Below are positions 21,999 to 31,802 of a stretch of DNA of 41,259 bases, piece by piece (position 1 is the first letter of the stretch; the number at the start of each line of letters is the position of its first letter). The notes under the pieces were generated by a model. It ran no database searches. It had not been told where the DNA came from and saw only the letters and a program-made list of their open reading frames with translations. Both the position numbers and the translations under genes were made by a program. The DNA comes from Acidobacteriaceae bacterium (GTDB taxonomy: Bacteria > Acidobacteriota > Terriglobia > Terriglobales > Acidobacteriaceae), in contig JASHOC010000153.1 in the NCBI GenBank assembly GCA_030041305.1, forward strand, positions 1-41,259, in the 5' to 3' direction.

Positions 21999-23780
21999 TC
22001 AATGCGCCACGAGGCGGGTGAAGGGAGGGACATAAGCCATCAGGTAGACGACGACGCCGACCAGGCAGGCGAGGGCGATGGAGTGAAGGATGACGAAGCG
22101 CAGGATCGTGCCTTCCTGGCCGTAGCTGTTGGTGGCGGTGCTGGCGACGACGACCGAGGGCGCGGCGATCATCTTTCCCATGACGCCGCCGGCGGAGTTG
22201 GCAGAGGCCATGAGTATGGGCGAAACCCCGACTTGCTGCGCAGTGAGTTGTTGCAGGCTGCCGAAGAGGACATTGGACGCGGTGTCGGAACCGCTGCTGG
22301 CCACGCCGAGCCATCCAATGAGGGCGCCGAAGAAGGGATAGAGCGAGCCGGTGCGCGCGAAAGCAAGGCCGAGGGTGGCGTCCAGACCGCAGTAGCGGGT
22401 GATGTAGCCCAGGCCGAGCATGGCGGCAATGGTGACGATGGCGAAGCGAATGTTGTAGCAGGTCTTGAAGAAAGAAGTGATGAGGGACCCGGGACGAATG
22501 CCCATGAGAAGCCCGGCGATGATGGAGGCGATGAGGATGGCCGTGCCCGAAGCGGTGAGCCAATTAAAGGTGAAGACGGCGGCCTCAGGGGTGGACCTGG
22601 CGACGACTGGGGGAACGCGCTCGATGACATTGTGGAGGCCGGGAACGATGAATTTCATGGTGGTGCGGGCGTCAAGCCACGAGGAAATTTGCGGAATGCC
22701 CCAGAGGAAGACGATGACGCTCAGAATGAGCCAGGGCAGCCATGCTTTGAAGATCTTGGCGGCGCCGTGGTCGTAGCGATGGCGGGTTGTGCCGGTGACG
22801 TCTTCGCCCTTGGCGTTGAGGACGCGCTTGGGTTTCCAGAAACGGAGGAAGACGACGAGCACGACGATGGTGGACGTGGCGGAGACGATGGCGACGAGAG
22901 TGGGCCCATTGTAGGTGGCCATGAACCACTGTGCGAAGGCGAAGGTGAGGCTGGCGACGAGGATGGGCGGCCAGACTTCAAGCATGGAGCGGAAGCCGGC
23001 GTAGGCCCAGATCAGCCAAAAAGGGATCAAGGCGCAGAAAAGAGCCAAGATGACGGAGATGGTTTTGGAGAGCGCAAACAGGTTAAGACCGGTGACGCCG
23101 TGGAGAGCGACGATGGGGATGCCGAGGGCGCCAAAGGCCACGGGGGCGGTATTGGCTAGCAGCGATAGACCGGCGGCCTGGAGAGGACGAAAGCCGAGGC
23201 TGATGAGGATGGCTCCGCAGACGGCCACGGGGGTGCCGAAGCCGGCGGTGCCCTCAAAAAACGCGCCGAGGGCGAAGGCGATGAGGAGAAGCTGAAGACG
23301 GCTATCGTCCGTGATGTTGGTGAGGCTCTCCTGAAGGGTGACGAACTGGCCGGTTTTGACCGTGAGGTCGTAAAGGAAGATGACGGGGAGGATGATCCAG
23401 CAGATAGGGAAGAGGCCGTAGCCGGCGCCGTAGGAAACGGCGGTGAAGGCGAGGCGCGCGGGCATGTGAAAGACGGCAATAGCGATCAGAAGCGCGGTGG
23501 TGAGGCCGGCGACGGCGGCGACGTGGCCCTTAACGCGCAGGATGGCCATGGCTCCCAAGAGCACCACGATGGGCAGCGCGGCGAGGATGGTCGAAACCCA
23601 CCAGGGGCCGAGCGGATCGTAGCCCTGGAGCCAGCGGCCATGGGCAGGGTTGGTGACGAAAAGGAAAATGACGCCGGCGATGACGACGAGGACGGAGGCG
23701 AAGAAGAAAATGGAAGACTTGCCCGTCGCCTGCTCCGTGAGTTCGGGAGCGGCTTCGATTTGAGTTCGATTGGGAGCCAT
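21999..23780 (-). CDS. lldP: L-lactate permease family transporter
   Basis: 593 aa with about 12-14 TM helices. Family marks include YDLTVKTGQF, ALGAFFEGTAGFGTPVAVCGAIL, NTAPVAFGALGIPIVAL and, near the end, ASSGSDTASNVLFGSLQ with ANSAGGVMGKMIAAPSV, all typical of LldP/LctP. These proteins import lactate or glycolate with protons. Lactate is an end product of one rhamnose route (via lactaldehyde), so it fits beside rhaM and GH28. GAGG precedes the ATG. The gene is followed by a 270-bp gap with the palindromic repeat, so it may be a separate transcript from rhaM. Confidence 0.9.
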   Translation of the reverse strand: MAPNRTQIEAAPELTEQATGKSSIFFFASVLVVIAGVIFLFVTNPAHGRWLQGYDPLGPWWVSTILAALPIVVLLGAMAILRVKGHVAAVAGLTTALLIAIAVFHMPARLAFTAVSYGAGYGLFPICWIILPVIFLYDLTVKTGQFVTLQESLTNITDDSRLQLLLIAFALGAFFEGTAGFGTPVAVCGAILISLGFRPLQAAGLSLLANTAPVAFGALGIPIVALHGVTGLNLFALSKTISVILALFCALIPFWLIWAYAGFRSMLEVWPPILVASLTFAFAQWFMATYNGPTLVAIVSATSTIVVLVVFLRFWKPKRVLNAKGEDVTGTTRHRYDHGAAKIFKAWLPWLILSVIVFLWGIPQISSWLDARTTMKFIVPGLHNVIERVPPVVARSTPEAAVFTFNWLTASGTAILIASIIAGLLMGIRPGSLITSFFKTCYNIRFAIVTIAAMLGLGYITRYCGLDATLGLAFARTGSLYPFFGALIGWLGVASSGSDTASNVLFGSLQQLTAQQVGVSPILMASANSAGGVMGKMIAAPSVVVASTATNSYGQEGTILRFVILHSIALACLVGVVVYLMAYVPPFTRLVAH

Positions 23781-24230
23781 GGAACCTCGCAGTAGGATTA
23801 GCTGGGCGGCTTCCGCGTCTGGTTTCTATGAAAGCAGCCAGTTTAATGCACGATGGGCGCAGGAATCGCGTTGTACGGCTCGCGATTTCAAGAATGTAAT
23901 CCGTGGCGCGGGAGACTGTCCCGAGTAGTTCCAGAGTTTACGTGCTCTTTCCCATATCGTGCAAGGTGGCTTTTGCTTCCAATCCATTGAGTAAAAATCA
24001 TTCGCCGGGGACCGACGAAAGGAAAAAGCCACCTAGCTCCTGCGGCTCTGAGCTATGACAACTCTGGAACTGCTGTAGCGGCGCGGAGTCGAACGATGTA
24101 CGCGAACAGTATATCCGGGTCTGAGGAAAGTTGGCTGGGCGGGAGAAAAGCGGGTGCAGAGAGCTGGGCGTCGGCGGCCGCACTTCGCCGGGAAAATTGA
24201 CGAAGCGCAACCGCCAGTCATGGGTTGGGT
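23781..24230. other. 450-bp intergenic stretch
   Basis: Contains the palindromic repeat copy at 23927-24071. No gene is supported in the remainder. Confidence 0.5.
23927..24071. repeat. Palindromic intergenic repeat, diverged copy B
   Basis: Outer arms AGTTCCAGAGTT (23927-23938) and AACTCTGGAACT (24060-24071) are perfect but differ from copy A. Inner arms AGGTGGCTTTT (23964-23974) and AAAAGCCACCT (24024-24034) match the family core. Confidence 0.65.
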
Positions 24231-25742
<1,512 letters not shown>

Positions 25743-25830
25743 GTTGATCCTCCCGTTTGTTCGATAGGATTGAGCACTGATTGCGCCAGGCTCCTCCCGC
25801 TTGAGTATTTGGATGCCGGATGGGGCGGCG

Positions 25831-26949
25831 TCAAGCGGTCATGGCCCGCAGTCCGGACAGGTAATGCACTATGTCTTCGCGTGACAGCACCCCGACAACG
25901 CCGTTGGCGTCGATTACGGGGAGCTGGTTGACGCCGTCTCGGCCCATTTTCTCGAACGCGGACCAGAGGACGGCGTCGGGTTGCGTCGTGGCCAGTTTCT
26001 GAAAAGGAACCATGATGTGCGAGGCTGGCGTGCTGGGCCAATCCTGACGGGGGATCTCACGGACGCCCGAGAAGGTGACCATGCCTGCCGGGACGCCGGA
26101 CGCGGTGACGATGGCGAAGCGCGATTTGGCCGGGGCCATGCCGTGGTCGACGAGATCCTGGACGGAAACGTAGCCGGGGACCTGGACAAAATTGCGCTCC
26201 ATGGCGTCCACGACGCGATGACCGTCAAGCAGAGCTTTGACGGATTCCTGCTGCAACTGACTGCCGGCAGCGCTTTCGAGGAACCAGCCGATGAGGGCGA
26301 TCCAGATGCCGTCGCCGATGTCGCCGGTGAGAGCCCGCCAGACGCCGTAGAAGATCATGGCAAAACCGAAGAAGCGGCCGGAAACGCCCGCAGCGACCGT
26401 GGCGCGATGATAGTTGCGGGTGATGCGCCAGACGATGGCGCGAAAGACGCGGCCACCGTCAAGAGGGAAGCCGGGGATGAGGTTGAAAAGGGCGAGGGCG
26501 AGGTTGATGAAAGCCAGGTAAGTGACGAGGGCGTACACCGGCTGGCCCCGCGCAAACAGCGGCTCGATCTCCCAGAAGAAAGCTGCCAGGGCGATGCTGG
26601 TCACCGGTCCGACAAAAGCAATCCAGAACTCTTCGCCGGCGGTTGGGGGCTCGGAAGCGATTTGCGAAACTCCGCCGAAGAGAAAGAGCGTAATGCGCGG
26701 AACAGGAATGCCGTAGCGCTGCGCGACGAGCGAGTGAGCCAGCTCATGGATGAGGACGCTGACAAAGAGCATGAGGGCGGTGACGACGCCGACGAACCAA
26801 TATTGGCCAGGGGTCCAGCCCGGGAACTCGGTGGGAAAGTAGCTTTCGGCGAGCATCCACGCCAGCAATCCAACGATCAAGAACCAGGAGAAATCGAGGT
26901 CGATGGAGATGCCAAAAATGCGGCCTATCGGGATTCCGTGCCTGGACAT
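25831..26949 (-). CDS. Site-2 protease family intramembrane metalloprotease with CBS domains
   Basis: Start at ATG 26949 follows GAGGG; GTG 26961 is an alternative. The 372-aa protein has several TM helices, the zinc motif HELAHS (68-73) and the second ligand region NLIPGFPLDGGR (156-167), then two CBS modules (about 240-370) ending DANGVVGVLSREDIVHYL. This is the S2P class III architecture. It cleaves membrane-embedded substrates such as anti-sigma factors; CBS modules usually bind adenine nucleotides and regulate. It stands just upstream of htrA. Confidence 0.9.
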   Translation of the reverse strand: MSRHGIPIGRIFGISIDLDFSWFLIVGLLAWMLAESYFPTEFPGWTPGQYWFVGVVTALMLFVSVLIHELAHSLVAQRYGIPVPRITLFLFGGVSQIASEPPTAGEEFWIAFVGPVTSIALAAFFWEIEPLFARGQPVYALVTYLAFINLALALFNLIPGFPLDGGRVFRAIVWRITRNYHRATVAAGVSGRFFGFAMIFYGVWRALTGDIGDGIWIALIGWFLESAAGSQLQQESVKALLDGHRVVDAMERNFVQVPGYVSVQDLVDHGMAPAKSRFAIVTASGVPAGMVTFSGVREIPRQDWPSTPASHIMVPFQKLATTQPDAVLWSAFEKMGRDGVNQLPVIDANGVVGVLSREDIVHYLSGLRAMTA

Positions 26950-26961
26950 ACAGACCCTCAC

Positions 26962-27107
26962 TCCCCTATATGGCTTAGATGGGCAAGTCCTGATAAAGGG
27001 ATCACTACGCGGCGGGAATTATTGCCTGGATGGCGGGTAAAGGCGCTGCACTTCGGCTACACGCATGTGGTGACGGAGGCGTGGAGGTGGTTGAGCGGTT
27101 GGGGGCG
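26962..27107. other. Leader of the site-2 protease gene
   Basis: Nothing recognised beyond the upstream region of the protease gene. Confidence 0.3.
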
Positions 27108-27274
27108 AGGGAACAGGGACTAGGGAACAGGGACTAGGGAACAGGGAACAGGGACTAGGGAGCAGGGACTAGGGAACAGGGACTAGGGAACAGGGACTAG
27201 GGAACAAGGACCAAGGGAACAGGGACCAAGGGAACAGGGGACAGAGAACAGAGAACAGAGACCAAGGTCAGCTG
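27108..27274. repeat. Tandem repeat of GGGAACAGGGACTA units
   Basis: About a dozen imperfect units of 6-7 bases (GGGAACA and GGGACTA) alternate, then decay to GGGAACAGGGACCAA and AGAGAACAG. It ends 6 bp from the stop codon of the gene at 27280. The unit resembles that at 40720-40764. Unique spacers are absent, so it is not CRISPR. Confidence 0.75.
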
Positions 27275-27279
27275 ACGGG

Positions 27280-27897
27280 TTAATGTCTGAGCATAGATTC
27301 CAGCGGCGCCATTTCCGGGGAGTGAACGGCGTCGCGCCGCCAGACTCCCCCGATGGCAAAGCCGCCGACGCCGGGAAACCATAACCGGTACGCGGTCAGG
27401 ACGCCGAGCGGGGTGAATCCGGCCTGTAGCGCCGCCTGCCGCCACACCAGATTTTCGGGTTGCAGTTCGCAAAGAAGGAGAGGATTCGATTCGCGTGCAT
27501 AGGCGAAAGTGAGAAGATGCGCCAAGAGTTGCGGATACGAACCCCGCCCACAAGCTGCTTCGCGGTCGCAGCAATCAAAGATCCAATAGGCGCCTACACC
27601 TCCGGCCCAGCGGGGCAGATGGGGTGGGCGTCCGCTGCCCGGGGGCGCGCACCAGCCATACCCGATCCAATCACCATTGTGGACAAGAAAATAGCCCAGG
27701 AAGCCGGAGCGCAGGAAGCGAAGGAACCGCCGGCGCCGCCGTCCATCCGCGGCAAACAGCATCGCAATGGAGCTTTGGCTGGCGCGAATCCACGCTTCTT
27801 TTGAGGTGCGTCCCTCGACGCGCCAGCGCTCTGCCGGGCCGGCGAACCGGTACACCAGGGTTTTCGCCCGGATTCTCGATGCAATTTGCCCTAGCAT
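27280..27897 (-). CDS. GNAT-like acetyltransferase, tentative
   Basis: 205 aa, start ATG with GGAGGG upstream. The core reads GYFLVHNGDWIGYGWCA, then a helix around GSYPQLLAHLLTFA and LLCELQPENLVWRQAALQAGFTPLGVL. A final strand before an 'N...A...GF' segment is the usual end of a GNAT fold (substrate helix and 'N..A....G' ). No clear acetyl-CoA loop can be named. It follows lysA by 22 bp and is probably co-transcribed. Substrate unknown. Confidence 0.45.
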   Translation of the reverse strand: MLGQIASRIRAKTLVYRFAGPAERWRVEGRTSKEAWIRASQSSIAMLFAADGRRRRRFLRFLRSGFLGYFLVHNGDWIGYGWCAPPGSGRPPHLPRWAGGVGAYWIFDCCDREAACGRGSYPQLLAHLLTFAYARESNPLLLCELQPENLVWRQAALQAGFTPLGVLTAYRLWFPGVGGFAIGGVWRRDAVHSPEMAPLESMLRH

Positions 27898-27919
27898 CCC
27901 GCAGCCCTCCCCGCTCTTT

Positions 27920-29197
27920 TTAGATGCTTTCCGGGGCCAGCAAGTCCGCTATTGTCTCACGGCGCCGGATGAGGCGCGCCTGCGCGCCTTCCACCAAAAC
28001 CTCAGCGGCGCGAGGCCGGGTATTGTAGTTGGAACTTTGCGCCATGCCGTAGGCGCCGGCGTCGAGGAGCGCTAGGAGATCTCCGGGGTCCACGGGGGCC
28101 AGGCTGCGATCGCGGGCGAAAAAATCTCCCGACTCACATACGGGCCCCACCACGTCCACGGGACGCGGTTTGCCCGCCCGCAAGCGAACCGGCGCGATCT
28201 CATGATGCGCCTGATAAAGCGCCGGCCGGATGAGGTCGTTCATGGCCGCGTCGGTAATCACAAAAGTTTTGTTCCCATTGCGCTTCACGTAGAGCACACG
28301 TGTAAGCAGCGCGCCGGCTTGCGCAACCACGAAGCGGCCCGGCTCGATCAGCAACCTGCCCTTAAACCCGGCTAGGGCGCTCTCGACAGCCGCCGCGTAC
28401 TCCGCCACTTTGGGCACGGCGTCGAAGCCGGCCGCATGATAATCAATCCCCAGGCCTCCGCCCGCATCCACAGCCTGAAGCCGGACGCCCTCGCGCACAA
28501 GCTGAGCCACCAGTTTGCTGACCCGCTCCATGGCTGATCCGAACGGGTCCGCAGAGCGAATTTGCGAGCCGATGTGCACGCTTACCCCGTAGGGCTCAAG
28601 CCAGCGGCTGTGAGCCGCGTTTCTGTAAATTTTTGGCGCCTGGCGGATATCGATGCCGAATTTGTGCTCGCGGAGTCCGGTGGAGATATAGGGGTGGGTA
28701 TCGGCGAAGACGTCAGGGTTGACGCGCAAGGCAAAGCGCGCCCGCCGTTTCAGCTTCTGCGCCCGTTCGGCCAGCAGGTCCAGCTCGGATTCGCTTTCTA
28801 CATTGAAGGCGAGAATCCCGGCCTCGAGAGCCAGATCGATCTCCGCCGGTGTTTTGCCCACGCCCGAAAAGACAACGCGCCCGGCAGCCTCAGGCGCGGC
28901 GGCCAGCACGCGCTCCAGTTCGCCGCCGGAGACGATGTCGAAGCCCGCGCCGCGGCCGGCGAGCAGCTTGAGGATGGCCAGCGCGGAATTGGCTTTGACG
29001 GCGTAGCACACCAAGTGCTCGCGGCCCGCGAACGCGGCTTGAAAGAGCGCCAGCCGCTCGACGATTTGATCTGCGGAATAGACATAAAGCGGCGTGCCGA
29101 AGCGGCGCGCAAGGGCTTCGAGCGAAACTTTGCCGCAATAGAGCGCCGCGCCCGGGCGCGGGCGATGAAACGGGCGTGAGGAAGCGGGCTGGCCCAA
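27920..29197 (-). CDS. lysA: Diaminopimelate decarboxylase
   Basis: 425 aa. Starts at TTG 29197 with AGGAG 8 bases upstream. The PLP lysine is K68 in CYAVKANS; HIGSQI, DAGGGLGIDY and the glutamate/cysteine motif GPVCESGDF complete the fold-type III decarboxylase signature. It removes carboxylate from meso-diaminopimelate to give L-lysine (EC 4.1.1.20), the last step of lysine synthesis. It heads a two-gene unit with the GNAT-like gene. Length and motifs are typical. Confidence 0.95.
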   Translation of the reverse strand: MGQPASSRPFHRPRPGAALYCGKVSLEALARRFGTPLYVYSADQIVERLALFQAAFAGREHLVCYAVKANSALAILKLLAGRGAGFDIVSGGELERVLAAAPEAAGRVVFSGVGKTPAEIDLALEAGILAFNVESESELDLLAERAQKLKRRARFALRVNPDVFADTHPYISTGLREHKFGIDIRQAPKIYRNAAHSRWLEPYGVSVHIGSQIRSADPFGSAMERVSKLVAQLVREGVRLQAVDAGGGLGIDYHAAGFDAVPKVAEYAAAVESALAGFKGRLLIEPGRFVVAQAGALLTRVLYVKRNGNKTFVITDAAMNDLIRPALYQAHHEIAPVRLRAGKPRPVDVVGPVCESGDFFARDRSLAPVDPGDLLALLDAGAYGMAQSSNYNTRPRAAEVLVEGAQARLIRRRETIADLLAPESI

Positions 29198-29246
29198 AAC
29201 AGTACTCCTGAAGTAGAGAAACTCTCTTTGAGGCTAAAGCATGAGA

Positions 29247-29374
29247 GTGTTTTCGATTCAAATCGTGACATAGGGTCATCATGCAAGGTGGCGTTTCCTT
29301 TAGAAAAACACCCCTCAGCAAGGAAAACGGCCACTCAGCGTCGCGGATTCGATAAGGACCGGAATCGAAAACGC
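29247..29374. repeat. Palindromic intergenic repeat, diverged copy C
   Basis: Outer arms GTGTTTTCGATTC (29247-29259) and GAATCGAAAACGC (29362-29374) match at 12 of 13. Inner arms GTGGCGTTTCCTT (29288-29300) and AAGGAAAACGGCCAC (29320-29334) match the core with small changes. It lies between the divergent lysA and pfkB-type genes. Confidence 0.65.
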
Positions 29375-29447
29375 TGTGGCGCGGCGGAGCGACGGTGTGG
29401 CGCCGGACCGGTAGAATGAGCCAATGACGGAGGGCAGCTGAAGGGCA

Positions 29448-30446
29448 ATGATGGAGCCGGAGGAGGGCGTGGCGGGGTTGCGGAAAGTGGATCTCGTGGG
29501 CGTGGGCCTGAACGCTGCCGACACGCTCATTCGGCTGCCCCATTTTCCCGCGCGCGGCTCGAAGAGCGAGTACAGTGAAGCCAGTTTTATGCCGGGCGGG
29601 CAAACGGCGACGACGGTTGTGGCCTGCCAGAGATGGGGGCTCTCGACCCGTTACGTGGGCAAGGTGGGCGACGACGATGCGGCTCGCCTGCACCGCGAGG
29701 CGTTTGCGCGCGCAGGCGTGGAGGCGCGGCTGATCGCAATCACGGGAGGCGTGAGCCCGCAGTCGCTGATTCTGGTGGATGGGTGCGGCGAGCGCACGGT
29801 GCTCTGCTTGAGACGGGAGCAGATGACGTTGCAGCCCGAGGAGCTTGACCGCACCTGGATCGAAAACGCGCGCGTGTTGCACGTGGACGGGCACGACACC
29901 GCCGCGGCCACCCTGGCGGCTAGCTGGGCGCGCAGAGCTGGCATTCCCGTGGTGGCCGACCTCGACGAGCCGTATCCCGGCGTGGAAGAGCTCATCGAAA
30001 ATGTCGATTACCTCATCGTGAGCCGCGATTTTCCCGGCCGCCTGATGAACGAACACAGCCTGGAACGGGCCCTACGGCGCATGCAGGCGCGGTACGGATG
30101 CCGGCTTGCGGCAGCGACGCTGGGCGAAGAGGGCGTGCTGGCGTGGGACGGTAAACAGTTGTTTTATAACCCGGCCTATCGCGTATCCGTGGTCGACACC
30201 ACAGGCGCCGGCGATATCTTTCACGCCGGATTTATTTATGGGCTGTTGCAGGAGTGGCCGCTGGAACGGCAGCTAGATTTTTCCTGCGCTGCGGCGGCCA
30301 TGAACTGCATGTCGGCGGGAGCGCGCGGGGGCATTCGGGGAGTTGCGGAGATCGAGCACCTGATGGCTACGGTGGCGCATTACGACGGCGCAAAGCGATG
30401 CGTTCAGCTTGGCCTGCAATCCGTCGATGGGGAGCTCCTGCCATGA
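29448..30446 (+). CDS. PfkB-family carbohydrate kinase
   Basis: 332 aa. The N-terminal motif FMPGGQTATTVVACQRWGLSTRYVGKVGDD matches PfkB signature 1, and DTTGAGDIFHAGFIYGL (about 247-263) is signature 2 with the catalytic aspartate. It phosphorylates a sugar or nucleoside with ATP. Sequence alone does not tell fructokinase, ribokinase or adenosine kinase-like activity. AAGGG precedes the ATG. Transcribed away from lysA. Confidence 0.88.
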   Translation: MMEPEEGVAGLRKVDLVGVGLNAADTLIRLPHFPARGSKSEYSEASFMPGGQTATTVVACQRWGLSTRYVGKVGDDDAARLHREAFARAGVEARLIAITGGVSPQSLILVDGCGERTVLCLRREQMTLQPEELDRTWIENARVLHVDGHDTAAATLAASWARRAGIPVVADLDEPYPGVEELIENVDYLIVSRDFPGRLMNEHSLERALRRMQARYGCRLAAATLGEEGVLAWDGKQLFYNPAYRVSVVDTTGAGDIFHAGFIYGLLQEWPLERQLDFSCAAAAMNCMSAGARGGIRGVAEIEHLMATVAHYDGAKRCVQLGLQSVDGELLP

Positions 30447-30643
30447 CTATGGCGACGCGGGCGTTCACGGGTCCCGAAATGATTGCGTCCGCCGCAGAGG
30501 CACAGATAGATTGTTCCTCCTTGCCAGCTCTCTTCGGGGGGCGGCAGATTTTTTCCCTCTGGATTTAGAATGGAAGAAGCGACTCTGATTCCCCGATCGG
30601 CGTATGTCGAATTCTGAGCCGCATCGTGCAAATGGAGAATTTC

Positions 30644-31429
30644 ATGCCCCTGATGAAGACTGCGAATCCCGCCCTTGGTGAAAACACTTTCCGCAATGTG
30701 GCGCAAGGCCAATACGGCTACGGCGTTCCGTACGACGCTGTGGACGCGGCGTCGCGGATGACTTTGAGCGGCACGGTGAACAAGACCGGCATTCTGCTGC
30801 TTTGCGCTCTGGCCACCGCGGCCTGGGTGTGGAATCGATACATTCAATCACACAACATGGCGGCGGTGGGGCCGCTCTTGGCGCTGGGCGTTTTTGGCGG
30901 GCTCATCGTGGCCTTTGTGACCATTTTCAAAAAAGAGTGGTCGGCGGTCACGGCACCCATTTATGCGCTGCTTGAGGGCCTCGTGCTGGGCGGGGTCTCC
31001 GCGGCCGTGGACGTGCGCTATCCCGGTATTGCTTTGGAAGCCGTGGGGCTGACCTTCGGCACGCTGTTCGTACTTCTGCTGGCTTATCGCTCCGGCGTCA
31101 TTAAGGTGACGCAACGGTTCATGCTGGGCGTGGTGGCGGCCACGGGCGGCATCATGCTCTTTTATTTCGCCGAGATGATTCTTGGCTTCTTTGGCGTCCG
31201 TTTCGCCGCGCTGAATGGCGGCGGCGCGATTGGAATTGGCTTCAGTCTGTTTGTGGTGGCCATCGCCGCTCTCAACCTGGTGCTCGACTTTGCGTTTGTG
31301 GAGCAAGGGGTGCACATGGGCGCTCCCAAATATATGGAGTGGTACGCCGCCTTCGGCATCATGGTGACGCTGGTGTGGCTCTACCTGGAAATGCTGCGGC
31401 TGCTGGCCAAGGTCAACAGCCGGCGCTAG
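30644..31429 (+). CDS. Bax inhibitor-1 family membrane protein
   Basis: Start ATG 30644 is set by GGAGAA 5 bases upstream; two earlier in-frame starts are less likely. The 261-aa protein has seven TM segments and the repeated small-residue helices of the Bax1-I/YetJ-YccA family (LLEGLVLGGVSAAVDVRYPGI, RFMLGVVAATGGIMLFYFAEMI). In other bacteria these form pH-sensitive calcium leak channels. The conserved C-terminal region GAPKYMEWYAAFGIMVTLVWLYLEMLRLL contains likely pore residues. Single gene, no obvious operon. Confidence 0.88.
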   Translation: MPLMKTANPALGENTFRNVAQGQYGYGVPYDAVDAASRMTLSGTVNKTGILLLCALATAAWVWNRYIQSHNMAAVGPLLALGVFGGLIVAFVTIFKKEWSAVTAPIYALLEGLVLGGVSAAVDVRYPGIALEAVGLTFGTLFVLLLAYRSGVIKVTQRFMLGVVAATGGIMLFYFAEMILGFFGVRFAALNGGGAIGIGFSLFVVAIAALNLVLDFAFVEQGVHMGAPKYMEWYAAFGIMVTLVWLYLEMLRLLAKVNSRR

Positions 31430-31609
31430 CGTCACGATGAATTGCTGTCCCCGCGTCGTTCAAGCGAGGTGCATCCTTCCAGCGCCGTCTCTACGGGACT
31501 TCGGAGCACAATTTAATGCACTTATCCCCCACGCAGAAAGCGCGGGGCTAACCAACGTTGCGCCTCCGGCGCGGTAGCCGTTGTTACCTCAGACGTGAGC
31601 GAGTGGCAC
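31430..31609. other. Intergenic, left flank of palindromic repeat
   Basis: No gene. Leads into the repeat copy at 31610. Confidence 0.3.
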
Positions 31610-31727
31610 TTACGGCGGTTCTCCAATTCCCGTGAAGTTTTGAGGGGCGTGCCGGGTGGCGTTTTCTTGGGAAAAACGCCACTCAACGTTCCAGGTTCTG
31701 CTCTACACCAATTGGAGAACCGCTATA
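31610..31727. repeat. Palindromic intergenic repeat, copy D (almost identical to copy A)
   Basis: Matches 21731-21848 in the same orientation with three differences in 118 bp. Outer arms lie at 31615-31628 and 31710-31723. It sits between the ends of the convergent Bax1-I and E1 genes, so in a different gene context from copy A. Confidence 0.85.
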
Positions 31728-31802
31728 AGGCCGCCTTGAGGGGTCGCCCATCATAAAGCCTTCGGCTCTACCGGAGGATGCTTACAACCGGAATTCTGAA
31801 AG

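Noticed and set aside
22002..23159. 385-aa open frame opposite the lactate permease
   Set aside because: Acidic, repetitive composition is a shadow of lldP with no domain.
25981..27123. 380-aa open frame opposite the site-2 protease
   Set aside because: Shadow of the S2P-like gene; no ribosome site or motif.
27108..27274. Possible CRISPR array
   Set aside because: Units are 6-8 bases without unique spacers; it is a simple tandem repeat.
28890..30056. 388-aa minus-strand frame over lysA start and pfkB-type gene
   Set aside because: Overlaps two well-supported genes in another frame and has no domain.
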